NCBI GenBank assembly: GCA_007133065.1 | Contig: SLNJ01000103.1 | Coordinates: 1-55,897 of the forward strand | DNA: 55,897 nt | DNA from: Opitutales bacterium | GTDB taxonomy: Bacteria; Verrucomicrobiota; Verrucomicrobiia; Opitutales; Oceanipulchritudinaceae | Reading direction: 5' to 3' | Shown: positions 26,149 to 35,425 of the stretch, in pieces | Layout of the letters: each line of letters opens with the position of its first letter | Numbering within the stretch: position 1 is the first letter of the stretch | Program-made: the position numbers and the translations under genes | Notes under the pieces: model-generated | What the model was told of the DNA's origin: nothing | Seen by the model: the letters and a program-made list of their open reading frames with translations, nothing else | Databases searched by the model: none

Positions 26149-27486
26149 TCACGATCGGCCGCGTTGTTTAACAGCCTGCCGGGGCCCCATCGGGTTCTCG
26201 AACGAGATCAGGTCGGTGAGGTGATTGAGCTTGTCGCCGGGATCGCGGTCGGGCTTTTCGATCCAGGGCGCGGTGTAGATTTTTCCGTTGGGGTGCACGG
26301 CAATCGACTGGGTGAGGGTGGGGTAGCGACCGTCCTCGAGGCGGATGACCCCATGATCCTGATAGGCTCCGCTGGTCAGGTTATAGGTCACGAGATGCAG
26401 TGTGGTTTCGACCTCCCTTCCATCCTCGGCGGTCAGGCCGTAAGTGCCGGTAATATAGTAGACCGTTTCCTGGTCGGGACCGATGTCGAGGGTCAGGTAG
26501 CCGTAGCGGAAGGGCTCAAAACGACCGTTGCGGCGCAGTTCGTCGGCGCAGATCCGTTCGATCAGCTCAAGGTGCTCGGTGGCGGGGTCGAAACGGAATA
26601 GGTATCCGGATTTCGGATGCACCCCGATAAACTGTTTCCACGGATCGTGCCAAAGGACGTGGCGCCAGTTGTACCCCTGGTGACCGGGAACGGAGGTATC
26701 CCAGTGGCCGAAGATATCCCGTTTGAGGTTCGTGCCTTCAATCGTGGAGATGCGTTCGTCCTCGGGATTGTAGTGGAGGATGTGTCCGTCTGGATTGGTC
26801 CAATAGACCGACCCGTTGTCCGGCACGATGCCGAAGCAGCGACAGAGGCAGAAGTACTGGTCGTCCTTGCCCAGTTCGCCTCCGCGTGCGACTTGTCCAT
26901 GATCGCGGAGCCGGCCGGTCTCGAGGTCGTAGTCGATAAAATGGCCGCGGGGCCAGGTGAGCCCGTAGAGCCGCCCGCGCCGCCCGTCCATGTGAAAGGT
27001 CAGGATCCCTTCGCCGGGGGGCGCCTTGGCGAGTTCCTGGAAGGTTCCGCTCTTCATGTGGTAGCGGATGAAGTGTCCACCCGGGTATGGTTTGTAGCCT
27101 TCGGGTACGTCGCCCGGCGTCTCGCGGTCGGAGGAGGTGGAGGGCTTGTAGTAGCCGTAGTGGGTTGCGAAGTAGAGGGATCCGTCGTGCTCGTAGTAGG
27201 GCGAGTGGCTCTTCCCCTGAGGAATCGACAGCGTTCCGGCTTCCCCGACAATCTCACCGAGATCGCCCAGGCGTTCCACCGTGTCCGCCACCGGATCGTG
27301 CCGGCAGACCTGGCCGTGCGCGTCGATATTGTGCGTGCACAACGTATAGTAGATGCACCCGTCGCTTGCGAGCGAGAGCGAGTAGAAATTCGAGTCGCTC
27401 AGGGCGAAACCCGAATCGTAGAGGCGTGCGGGAATCACGGTCGAATCGGAGCCCGAGCGGGGGATGGGAGGATGAGGGATTGTCAT
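26149..27486 (-). CDS. Putative beta-propeller protein, unknown substrate
   Basis: The 445-residue product shows a repeating beta-propeller pattern: blades of about 45-60 residues with GxLYxxT/YGLT-type strands and DPxTxxxxxLG turns (for example IYYTLCTHNIDAHG, LYFATHYGYY, LYGLTWPRGHFI, VYWTNPDGHI, GYLFRFDPATEHL). No signal peptide is visible, so it may be cytoplasmic. Similar proteins are seen as sugar-lactone or polysaccharide-related lyase-like propellers, but I see no catalytic signature. The start has no clear ribosome binding site. Its upstream neighbour is divergent. Confidence 0.7.
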   Translation of the reverse strand: MTIPHPPIPRSGSDSTVIPARLYDSGFALSDSNFYSLSLASDGCIYYTLCTHNIDAHGQVCRHDPVADTVERLGDLGEIVGEAGTLSIPQGKSHSPYYEHDGSLYFATHYGYYKPSTSSDRETPGDVPEGYKPYPGGHFIRYHMKSGTFQELAKAPPGEGILTFHMDGRRGRLYGLTWPRGHFIDYDLETGRLRDHGQVARGGELGKDDQYFCLCRCFGIVPDNGSVYWTNPDGHILHYNPEDERISTIEGTNLKRDIFGHWDTSVPGHQGYNWRHVLWHDPWKQFIGVHPKSGYLFRFDPATEHLELIERICADELRRNGRFEPFRYGYLTLDIGPDQETVYYITGTYGLTAEDGREVETTLHLVTYNLTSGAYQDHGVIRLEDGRYPTLTQSIAVHPNGKIYTAPWIEKPDRDPGDKLNHLTDLISFENPMGPRQAVKQRGRS

Positions 27487-27699
27487 AGTATTTCAGGACG
27501 CCCGCTTGCCACCCTGAATTTGCGGTTGGAATCCGCGGTCGACATGTCGGAATTCAGCATCGAACACCGCTGTCGATGGTCAAGCCGGAATTTTCCACTG
27601 GGGAATGCGCACCGTTGGCGCAGCACACGCTTGTTGATCCGGCACAACCAGGGAACCTGGAGTTGCTTCCTTGCCGGGAAACCGGTTCAATCGGACGTC

Positions 27700-28113
27700 A
27701 TGATTACGATGGACATTGAGTACACAGGCGACCTGAAATGCCGGGCGGTTCACACCGATTCGGGTGTTTCGCTCACGACCGCTGCGCCGGTCGACAACCA
27801 GGGCGACGGGAGCTCCTTCTCCCCCACGGATCTCGTTGCAACCGGACTCGCGACCTGCATGGCAACAATCATGGGGATTGTCGCCAAACGCCATCAGTTT
27901 CGAATCGAGGGCATGCGTGTCTGCGTAACGAAAGAGATGACCACGGACACGCCCCGCCGGATCAAGCGGCTGGCGACCGAGATCCGAATCCCGATCCCGC
28001 GATCGACGGATCCGAACGGCCTTCTCGAACGGGCCGCGAACGCGTGCCCCGTGCACCACAGCCTGCACCCCGATATCGAGAAGCCGATCACCTTTTACTG
28101 GAAGGAGCCATAA
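27700..28113 (+). CDS. OsmC-family peroxide/redox protein
   Basis: The 137-residue product has the OsmC fold pattern: N-terminal strands with the GDGSSFSPTDLVATGLATC segment, where the Cys is the peroxidatic one, and a second Cys in NACPVHHSL about 60 residues later. These proteins reduce organic peroxides or act in sulfur metabolism. I place the start at the ATG at 27700 (alternative 27709), since the longer open frame upstream does not resemble the family. The ribosome binding site is weak. It lies directly before the ssrA gene. Confidence 0.9.
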   Translation: MITMDIEYTGDLKCRAVHTDSGVSLTTAAPVDNQGDGSSFSPTDLVATGLATCMATIMGIVAKRHQFRIEGMRVCVTKEMTTDTPRRIKRLATEIRIPIPRSTDPNGLLERAANACPVHHSLHPDIEKPITFYWKEP

Positions 28114-28241
28114 GCCGTGAGGAACCGATTGGTGCTTGCGTGGTCTCAGAGAATGGATCACGATGCGATCCTTGTTCATTGGTATAACCCGATGACGATC
28201 GTGCCTGCGCAGCGATTTCGCTGTCGCGGCGGATCATTCAT

Positions 28242-28594
28242 GGGGGTGTTCTGGAATTCGACTTGGAATCGAGGTGTGCGGTGGCAGGCCGGAGATGATG
28301 GTTGGCTTCGTTACCAAATCCATCAGGCCTAATAAGTGCCAACGAAGAATACGCTCTCGCGGCTTAATTGACCGCGACGTCCCGCCTCTGATGCCTGCTG
28401 GGGGGACGGGGCGACGTTAGCAGGTATAGTCCGCGCCGGGCAACCGGGCGCCGGACCGTATGAAACAGGTTGCTGGCCCGAGGATGGCCTGCGAATCGGC
28501 AGTCCAAAGGCGAGAACTCAAAGATTCGCTAAGCCTGTAGAGGCCGCACAACGACATTCCAGGGACGCGGGTTCGAATCCCGCCACCTCCACCA
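28242..28594 (+). ncRNA. ssrA: tmRNA
   Basis: A one-piece tmRNA of 353 nt. The 5' end GGGGGTG pairs with CACCTCC (28584-28590), followed by discriminator A and an encoded CCA (28592-28594). The 5' region has TTCTGGAATTCGAC, close to the conserved TTCTGGATTCGAC, and the 3' half has CTAAGCCTGTAGA and the T-arm GCGGGTTCGAATCCCGC. The tag reading frame at 28338-28367 is GCC AAC GAA GAA TAC GCT CTC GCG GCT TAA, encoding ANEEYALAA. It rescues stalled ribosomes together with SmpB and tags the nascent peptide for proteolysis. The call is based on ends, T-arm, and tag together. Confidence 0.96.
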
Positions 28595-28656
28595 ATTTCT
28601 TCCCCGTGCCACGCATTTGCTTGCTGTTTCACCGGTCAAACGGTATCCGATCGGCC

Positions 28657-29451
28657 ATGAATTCAAAACTGGCTGTACAGATGTTTACCGTGCGCATGCA
28701 CACGAAGACCGCCGCCGATCTGGCGGATACATTGCGGAAGATCGCGGATATCGGTTATCCCGCCGTTCAGATGTCGGCGATCGGTGCGATGAGCGGGGAC
28801 GATCCGGAGGTCGACGCTGAGGGTGCCCGCAAGATGCTGGATGACAACGGCTTGAAGTGCATCGCAACCCACCGGCCCTGGGATCGGCTTCGAGATCACC
28901 TGGATGAGGAGATTGCGTTCCACAAGACGCTCGGATGCGATTACGTGGCGATCGGGGGTGTGCCGGGCGATTCGTATGATGCGACCTACAACGGATACCG
29001 TCGATTCGTCGCCGATGCGGTGCCGGTCATTGACCGTCTGAAGCAGGAGGGGATCCGCTTCGGCCATCACAATCACAGCCACGAGTTCTATCGCCCCGAG
29101 CGCCATGGAATGACGCTCGAGGACATCCTTATCAACGAGGCGTCCGCCGATCTGATGCTGGAGCTCGATCTCTACTGGATCGAGCACGCCGGTTTGAATT
29201 GTGTCCGAATCCTCGAGCGCGCGCGCGGCCGGGTACCGGTGATCCACCTGAAGGACAAGGAGGTCGTCGAAGGGAAGAACGAGACGCGCATGGCGCCGAT
29301 CGGTGAAGGAAACATGGACTGGGACGGCATCATCCCGGCCTGTGAAGCGGCCGGTGTTGAATGGTACGCGGTCGAGCAGGATCATTGTTTTCGCGATCCG
29401 ATCGACTCCCTGAAATCAAGCTACGACTTTCTCCGGTCGAAGGGCCTGTAG
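28657..29451 (+). CDS. Sugar phosphate isomerase/epimerase (TIM barrel)
   Basis: The 264-residue protein begins MNSKLAVQMFTVR and follows the xylose-isomerase-like TIM barrel pattern. Metal/substrate-binding motifs are visible: HNHSHEF, ELDLYWIEHAG, VIHLKDKE and AVEQDH. Such enzymes isomerise or epimerise sugars or hydroxy acids; the exact substrate cannot be read. The ATG at 28657 is chosen because similarity begins there; the frame is open upstream to 28606. The preceding gene is ssrA. Confidence 0.88.
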   Translation: MNSKLAVQMFTVRMHTKTAADLADTLRKIADIGYPAVQMSAIGAMSGDDPEVDAEGARKMLDDNGLKCIATHRPWDRLRDHLDEEIAFHKTLGCDYVAIGGVPGDSYDATYNGYRRFVADAVPVIDRLKQEGIRFGHHNHSHEFYRPERHGMTLEDILINEASADLMLELDLYWIEHAGLNCVRILERARGRVPVIHLKDKEVVEGKNETRMAPIGEGNMDWDGIIPACEAAGVEWYAVEQDHCFRDPIDSLKSSYDFLRSKGL

Positions 29452-29549
29452 AGCGGTACACCGTTGCTTGTGTCCCGTCCTGGAGCTCCGTCTCCGCCCT
29501 TCTGTGCGGCCGCCTTCCCGGCCGTTGAAAGCTTATCCGCGATCGAGCC

Positions 29550-30827
29550 TCAGGGGCTGGCGGGCGCGAGCCGCGGCGGGTCGTCGGGGGCGTCCGCACC
29601 CGATTCAGCCGGGTCGGCGTCCGGTTCGGCAAACTCGAAGACCTCGGCGACCACGTGTTGCGCGTACCCGCGTGGAATGGAGCCGACAGCCGAGAATTTT
29701 GACACGGCAAAACTTGGCGTGGGGTTGTTTATCCCCTGGAAGCGCACAAGCATGTAGCGGGCGTCCAGTCCGTTCAGGTTGAGCCGCAGGTGCCGGGCCG
29801 GCCGTTCCAACTCGTAACGAACCGCGGGTGCGTTCTCGGTGAAAAAAGCATCCGGAAGGTAGATCACCTCGGTTTCGGTGCTTGCCTCGAGGTACTCGGG
29901 CAAGCGCCGCATTCCGTAGACCTCCATGGTTCCCCGGCCGGCGTCCATGACCATCGAAGCGTACTCGAACCGGAAGACATCCATGTATTCGATAATGAAA
30001 ATTGAATCACCATCCTCCAGAAGGAAGCGGTATTCCGACTCGGGGTCGTCATCGATCAAGCTCGCGGCCTGCCGGGGGTCGCCGGATGAGACGTGGGTGA
30101 TGCGTGCGCCGGCCGGCAGGGTTGCAAAGTCGAAGCCGATCAGGGGCGAATCGGACGGCTGGTAGAGTTGTTCGGCCGGAGGAAGGACCGGGGCGGCATC
30201 GGCGATCCGCGCATCGCCCGCCGCGTAGAAGGCGGCAATGCCGCCACCGGCGTCTACGACGTCAAAGCGCAGGCGCAGGAAACGTGCCTCGGAGACGGGG
30301 AAGCGACTTCCGATGATTCCGTCCCGGTCGATTGAAATCGGCCGGCTCAGCTCGGACCAGCGGCGGCTTTCGGGAGGATGGAGAGCGTTCGCGCCCTGGA
30401 TCCGCAGGCTGCCGCGGACTCCCTGGTTGAGGAATCGCACGGTATCGAGGCGGTAGAATCGGCCCAGGTCGATCACGACATCCGTTTCGCCGGCGGGGAG
30501 CGGTGTTTCGTTTGCGACATCATCCTCGAGGAGGTTCGTGATCGGGTCGGGACTCGAGTCGCCCCATTCGAGCGGCGATGGATCATCGCCCCAGTGGCCT
30601 GTATAGAGTCGGGTGCCCATGTGCCAGCGCGCGAGGTTTTTCGGCGATGAAAGCATCTCATTATGAACGTCTTCCGGCACTGGATGCATGCCGGATGGAC
30701 GGGTCTCATCCGGCGCGGCGGACGCAGCATCCGAACGCTCCCCTGCTGATGCAGTGCCGAGCGCGATTGCCATCAGAAGCCGAATTAGACCGCCGAGGGG
30801 CATTTTTCGCTTGTAGAGCTGAATCAT
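29550..30827 (-). CDS. Secreted protein with discoidin-like beta domain, unknown function
   Basis: The 425-residue product has a basic N-terminus and hydrophobic signal segment (MPLGGLIRLLMAIALGTASA). Two regions resemble discoidin/F5-8C domains: VVIDLGRFYRLDTVRFLNQG...ARFLRLRFD and later a similar strand-rich part. The C-terminus is Pro/Ala/Asp-rich. A later ATG at 30803 is an alternative start. It is convergent with the isomerase gene. No catalytic motif is seen; carbohydrate or surface binding is a guess. Confidence 0.6.
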   Translation of the reverse strand: MIQLYKRKMPLGGLIRLLMAIALGTASAGERSDAASAAPDETRPSGMHPVPEDVHNEMLSSPKNLARWHMGTRLYTGHWGDDPSPLEWGDSSPDPITNLLEDDVANETPLPAGETDVVIDLGRFYRLDTVRFLNQGVRGSLRIQGANALHPPESRRWSELSRPISIDRDGIIGSRFPVSEARFLRLRFDVVDAGGGIAAFYAAGDARIADAAPVLPPAEQLYQPSDSPLIGFDFATLPAGARITHVSSGDPRQAASLIDDDPESEYRFLLEDGDSIFIIEYMDVFRFEYASMVMDAGRGTMEVYGMRRLPEYLEASTETEVIYLPDAFFTENAPAVRYELERPARHLRLNLNGLDARYMLVRFQGINNPTPSFAVSKFSAVGSIPRGYAQHVVAEVFEFAEPDADPAESGADAPDDPPRLAPASP

Positions 30828-31054
30828 TACTGCATGATAGGGTAAAATACCTAATTGGAAAGAATAAAACAACCTATTTCTCCGTTTTTACACTCAATTC
30901 CTATGCTCGACCCTGTCAGAAATATTGCTTCCTGTTCAGAAACTGGTGTCATCCGTTCGAACATGATGCCCGCGCGGCCATTCACGCACAAGCGAATTCA
31001 TCCGATCCCTTCGATCCAGACTGCGATCCGGTATGCTCCCATATCTGGCTGCGG

Positions 31055-32356
31055 ATGAGTGTAGGAGACTTCCAGCACGGATTCCGCGCGAGGATTCGGA
31101 GACGATTGCTGTTGCGTGCGGCGGTGCTTGCTCGGCTGCGTTTGCGACGTGCTTCCGCTTGTGTGGGCGGGGCTGCGCTTTGCATCTCGACGCTGGCGCC
31201 GCACGCGGCGTCCGGGCAGGGGAGCAATTTGCGGCTGGGTCCGTTGGAGCTGGATCTCGCCGGATCGGGCGCCGTCGAGTACAATTCCAACATCAATCAC
31301 TCGGGAACGGATCCGCGATGGGACATCATTTGGAGTGCGGGCATCTCGGTAACCGGGGTATGGCAAATGACGCAATACAATGAACTGCGCGTTCGAGTGG
31401 GCGCGCGATTCGACAAGTACACGCGCCATCCGGAGCTTGATTCACACCGCAATTTCCTTATCCTAAGTCCAGAGACCGAGTTCACGTTTCAGGTGCGTGT
31501 CAGGGAGCTGGAGATGCAGTTTTTCGATCGTGTGGAGTTCTCGAGTAGTGCGGCGGATGTTCGGGCGGTGGACCCGGACACCGGCGATCCGATCTTGAAC
31601 GTTCTCGCGTTCAACCGGCTTGAGAACCGAGCCGGGATGCTCGGCCGCTGGGAGTTGAACCCGTATTGGCAGTTGAGCTTTGGCGGCGATCGTCTGGACG
31701 TGGTGCCGTGGGAGCGCGAATTCGAGTCGTTGCGACGCTGGCAGCACACCGGGCGGCTGGGGTTGCATCACGATATCGCCGCGAATATGAATGCATCCTT
31801 GTTGGGAACGGTGTTTGAGAATACGTACCGACGCCCGATTCAACCCGACAGCCGCGGCTATACTGTCGGGGGCGAGTTGGGCTGGGATCCGACCGAACTC
31901 ACCAGCCTCAGTGCGACCCTGATGTGGACCGCCATCGACTTTGATGCAGAGATGGGCGCGCGCGACGATACGGATACGGCGCGTCTCACCGGATCCCTTG
32001 GCGCCAGTCATGCGATGAACCGCTTCTACAACCACGAGCTGGAGTACCGGCACGACGTTGATTTCGGTTTTGTGTCCAATACGATCATCCGGGATACGGT
32101 TCGCTACCGCGCCTTTTTTCTCGGATTCCAGCGCACGCGTGTCGAGGGCAACGTGACCTGGACCCGGGGTCGCGAGTCGGGAGGCTTTCTGCCGGAGGCG
32201 TTTACGCGCTGGGAATCCGGGCTGCTCTTAAGGTACTCGTTTATGCGCGACATGCGCGTTCACTTTCGCTATAGATACGCGACAAAATCTTCAAATATCG
32301 CGGAGCGAGCGTACGATCAGCACTCCGTTTCCGTTGGTTTCACCTATGATTTCTAG
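31055..32356 (+). CDS. Outer membrane beta-barrel protein of the exopolysaccharide cluster
   Basis: The 433-residue product has an Arg-rich N-terminus followed by a hydrophobic signal segment (about residues 28-55, ending ASG-Q), and then alternating beta strands (for example GSGAVEYNSNINHSG, LRVRVGARFDKYTRHP, LRYSFMRDMRVHFRYRY) to the C-terminal aromatic residue (FTYDF). This is the EpsL-like barrel type often placed next to exosortase and polysaccharide export genes. The ATG at 31055 is the only in-frame ATG near the signal peptide. It overlaps the Wza-like gene, suggesting one operon with the following three genes. Confidence 0.75.
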   Translation: MSVGDFQHGFRARIRRRLLLRAAVLARLRLRRASACVGGAALCISTLAPHAASGQGSNLRLGPLELDLAGSGAVEYNSNINHSGTDPRWDIIWSAGISVTGVWQMTQYNELRVRVGARFDKYTRHPELDSHRNFLILSPETEFTFQVRVRELEMQFFDRVEFSSSAADVRAVDPDTGDPILNVLAFNRLENRAGMLGRWELNPYWQLSFGGDRLDVVPWEREFESLRRWQHTGRLGLHHDIAANMNASLLGTVFENTYRRPIQPDSRGYTVGGELGWDPTELTSLSATLMWTAIDFDAEMGARDDTDTARLTGSLGASHAMNRFYNHELEYRHDVDFGFVSNTIIRDTVRYRAFFLGFQRTRVEGNVTWTRGRESGGFLPEAFTRWESGLLLRYSFMRDMRVHFRYRYATKSSNIAERAYDQHSVSVGFTYDF

Positions 32357-33293
32357 CACAACGATGCGACGATCGGCCGGACCTCGCGCCGGTCTCCTTC
32401 GCGCGGTCACCGCTGCGGCGGTCTTCGCGTTGGCGGTATGGACTTCGCTGCCCGGGTCGCCTGGGCGGATGGAGTTGCTCGATGACGAGCAACCGCTGAG
32501 CGTGGGCGATCGCTTGCTCTACCAGGTTGTTGAGGAGCGGGAGCCCGAAACGCTTGTCTTCGTGAACGACCGCGGAAGGATCCGGTTTCCGTTGCTCGGT
32601 GAGGTGGACGCGTCGGGACGCACCCCCCGCGAGCTGGCGTTCGATCTAAAAGACCGTCTGGAAGAGGATTTCTTTTACCGTGCGACGGTTCTTTTGCGTT
32701 TCCCCCGGGAGGATGGGTCCCGCGGCCAGGTGTACGTCGCCGGGGCGGTCCGGCGGCAGGGGAGCTACCCGATTCCGGTGGACCAGGTGATGACCGTTAC
32801 CAATGCCATCATGGCGGCGGGCGGACTCGACAGCGACGCGGACGGAGAGGCCGTCGAGGTTGTACGACGGGATGACGCGGATCCGGACGGCGAAGAAGTG
32901 CGTATGGGCGTCAACGTACGCGCGATTCTGGACACCGGCGATTTCGAGTCGGACGTGTCGGTTCGGGCTGGAGATGTGGTGGTCGTGCCGCGTCGCGAGG
33001 GGCGCGGCGGGAGCGTATTCGTCGTCGGGGCGGTGAACTCACCGGGGATTCTGGAGGTTCAGCCCGGTGTCGAACTGACGGTGAGCAAGGCGATTCTGCA
33101 GCGCGGCGGATTCACCCGGTTCGCGCGGAAGCGGAGCGTCAAACTGATCCGGGGCGACACCAGCCTCTCCGAGTCGGAGCGCACGATTACGGTGGATGTT
33201 TCTGATATACTGGAGCGGGGGCTGCGGGAAAACGATCCTGTTGTGAGCCCCGGTGACCTGATACGCGTGGAGGAACGAGTCATTGCCTTCTGA
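32346..33293 (+). CDS. Polysaccharide export protein (Wza/SLBB family)
   Basis: The 315-residue protein has a signal sequence (about residues 15-35), a Poly_export domain (LSVGDRLLYQVVEERE...GRIRFPLLGEVDASGRTP) and two SLBB domains (VYVAGAVRRQGSYPI and VFVVGAVNSPGILEV). It forms the outer-membrane exit pore of Wzx/Wzy-dependent polysaccharide export. It lacks an obvious lipobox Cys, unlike many Wza proteins. A start at 32364 is also possible. It overlaps both its neighbours (11 nt each), indicating translational coupling. Confidence 0.9.
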   Translation: MISSTTMRRSAGPRAGLLRAVTAAAVFALAVWTSLPGSPGRMELLDDEQPLSVGDRLLYQVVEEREPETLVFVNDRGRIRFPLLGEVDASGRTPRELAFDLKDRLEEDFFYRATVLLRFPREDGSRGQVYVAGAVRRQGSYPIPVDQVMTVTNAIMAAGGLDSDADGEAVEVVRRDDADPDGEEVRMGVNVRAILDTGDFESDVSVRAGDVVVVPRREGRGGSVFVVGAVNSPGILEVQPGVELTVSKAILQRGGFTRFARKRSVKLIRGDTSLSESERTITVDVSDILERGLRENDPVVSPGDLIRVEERVIAF

Positions 33294-35385
33294 AAAAAAC
33301 ATATCCTACGATCCGTTTGATGCGCCGGAGCAGGGTGGACGTTTCGATTGGGGCGAGCGTCTGCACCACTACTACTTCCTTTCGAAGCGCCTGGTTCGAA
33401 GATTTTGGTGGATTCTGTTGGTCGCTGTGCTCGCCGGCGTGGCGGTGCAGGGTTATAGCGAGCTGCAGAAGGAACCGGTCTACGTCTCGCAGGCTTCGAT
33501 GATCGTGAGCGGGCGAATTGCCTTGCCGGAGAATGTGTATCGAGAGGAGCTCTCGCATTTCTTCGGCACTCAGATCGACCTGATGATGAGTCCCCGCGTG
33601 CAGAACCAGGCGCATGAGCGCGTCGAAATGCTGAACCCGGAACTCGAACGGTCCTGGGTCAATCTTCACGCCGCACAAAAGCCGCAGACCTCGATCTTCA
33701 TATTGCGTGCCTCGGGGGGGAGTCCGTCGTACACCCGGGCGTTTCTGAATGCCGTGATGGAGGAGTATCAGAATTTCCGCCGCGACATGCGCGCGCAGAC
33801 TTCTGAGAACACGCTTTTGGCCATCACGGAGCAGCTCTATCGCCTGGAGGAGGAGATCGACGTTCAGGAAGAGGCGGTCGAGGCATTCCAGAAGCGAAAC
33901 AACCTTGTTTTCCTCAAGGAGCAGGGGAGTGCGGCCGGTTCCTACCTGGCGCAGTTGAAGAACAATCAGGCTGAGATGCGCACGCGGCTGCTGATCCTCG
34001 AGAATCTTTCCGAGTCCAATCCCGCCGACCTTGCCGCCGCCGGCAGTATCGATGCCGACGATGTGATCGAGATCGGTCGCACCGGCCGCAACGATCCGTT
34101 GCCGGAAGCGCAAGAACAATTGAGACGACTGAAAGCGGAGCGTGATGAGTTTGCGCGTTACCTGCGTCCCCGCCACCCCAAGATGCTCGACCTTGAGTCC
34201 GAGATCGAGCGGGCGGAGAATCTTTTGGAGATTTTGCGCCGGCAAACCGTACAGCAGGTTGGAGAGCGCAAGACGGCATTGCAGCGCCAGATCACCAACC
34301 TCGACTCGGTGATTGAGCAGTGGGAGCACACGGCGCTTGAGATCAGCCGCCTCTCGGCCGAGTTCGAACGTCTGAGAAGCCGTCTCGACCGATCGCGCAG
34401 CACCTATCAACGCCTGCTTGATTCGATCCAATCGATCAATATCAACCAGCAGCTCGAGCAGGAGACGGTGGAGGTTATGGAGTATGCCTCGGCCGCCCGG
34501 GCGGCGCCGATCGAGGTACGCCGAAAAATGGCGGAGGGAGGTGCAATCGGACTCCTTGCGGGTGTGGCTTTCGTGGCCCTGATCGGCTTCCTGGATACGC
34601 GGATCATCACAACGGAAGATCTGCGAAACCGCTTCGAATATCCCGTACTGGGAACCATGCCGGAGGAGGATCGCGGGGTCGGCGGCGATGTCGTGGCGCT
34701 GAAATTGAAAGACGAGCGCCATCTTTTCGGGGAAGCGTGCCGAACCCTCCGTTCGTCGCTCTTTTTCCAGAAGAATCAGAAGGGCGAACGCCCGCGCACG
34801 TTTGTGGTCACCAGTGCGATTCCCGAAGAGGGGAAATCGACGATTGCCCTGAATCTGGCAATCGCATTCTCCTTCACGTCGGCCCGGACGCTGTTGCTCG
34901 ACACGGACCTGCGGCGCGGGCGCATCAACGACATGCTCGGACTTCCCTCCAGACCGGGTCTGAGCGATGTGTTGTCGCGCGAGACTGAATGGAACTCCGC
35001 CATCCGCAAGACGGAGCATGCCTCAATGGATTTCCTCGCGCATGGAGGGCATACGGAGCGGCCGGGCGAGTTGCTGCTCGGTCCCCGGTTCCCCGCGCTG
35101 TTGGAGGAGCTGAAAGCGGAATACGATTTCATCATCTGTGACTCCGCACCGATCCTTGCCGCCGATGACACCGTCGGATTCGCCGGCGGTGTCGATTCGG
35201 TACTGTTGGCGGTGCGCTCGAATTTCACGCTCGCCCGACAGGTGAAGGGATCACTCGAGCGCCTGGCCAACCGGCATATACCGGTTAGCGGTTTTATCCT
35301 CAATTGCGCGGATACGCGGGGCGCCGACTACTATTACCACTATCACCACAAATACGACCAGGAGGAGCCTGTCGCAACCCCGTAG
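33283..35385 (+). CDS. Polysaccharide co-polymerase / BY-type tyrosine kinase (Wzc-like)
   Basis: The 700-residue protein joins a Wzz-type chain-length domain and a cytoplasmic tyrosine autokinase. Membrane segments lie near residues 40-60 and 420-440, with a long coiled coil between (about 175-380). The kinase has Walker A SAIPEEGKST, Walker A' LLLDTDLRRGR and Walker B FIICDSAP. The C-terminal tail (about 685-700) is a Tyr cluster with YYYHYHHKY, the usual autophosphorylation site. A TTG start at 33283 is likely: GGAGG lies nine bases before it and it overlaps the upstream stop. It controls chain length and export. Confidence 0.94.
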   Translation: MPSEKNISYDPFDAPEQGGRFDWGERLHHYYFLSKRLVRRFWWILLVAVLAGVAVQGYSELQKEPVYVSQASMIVSGRIALPENVYREELSHFFGTQIDLMMSPRVQNQAHERVEMLNPELERSWVNLHAAQKPQTSIFILRASGGSPSYTRAFLNAVMEEYQNFRRDMRAQTSENTLLAITEQLYRLEEEIDVQEEAVEAFQKRNNLVFLKEQGSAAGSYLAQLKNNQAEMRTRLLILENLSESNPADLAAAGSIDADDVIEIGRTGRNDPLPEAQEQLRRLKAERDEFARYLRPRHPKMLDLESEIERAENLLEILRRQTVQQVGERKTALQRQITNLDSVIEQWEHTALEISRLSAEFERLRSRLDRSRSTYQRLLDSIQSININQQLEQETVEVMEYASAARAAPIEVRRKMAEGGAIGLLAGVAFVALIGFLDTRIITTEDLRNRFEYPVLGTMPEEDRGVGGDVVALKLKDERHLFGEACRTLRSSLFFQKNQKGERPRTFVVTSAIPEEGKSTIALNLAIAFSFTSARTLLLDTDLRRGRINDMLGLPSRPGLSDVLSRETEWNSAIRKTEHASMDFLAHGGHTERPGELLLGPRFPALLEELKAEYDFIICDSAPILAADDTVGFAGGVDSVLLAVRSNFTLARQVKGSLERLANRHIPVSGFILNCADTRGADYYYHYHHKYDQEEPVATP

Positions 35386-35425
35386 CAGGGGCGGATTCGA
35401 ACATGCCGGAAGGACTTGGTGGGCT

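Noticed and set aside
28117..28332. Small protein of 71 residues between the OsmC gene and ssrA
   Set aside because: It lies largely inside the tmRNA gene, has no family likeness and no ribosome binding site.
28422..28594. A separate tRNA gene at the 3' end of the tmRNA
   Set aside because: The T-arm and CCA end belong to tmRNA; the 5' acceptor partner is 353 nt upstream and there is no anticodon arm.
33280..35019. Minus-strand frame (579 codons) opposite the Wzc-like gene
   Set aside because: The plus strand has a full set of kinase motifs and a Shine-Dalgarno site; the minus translation is a shadow.
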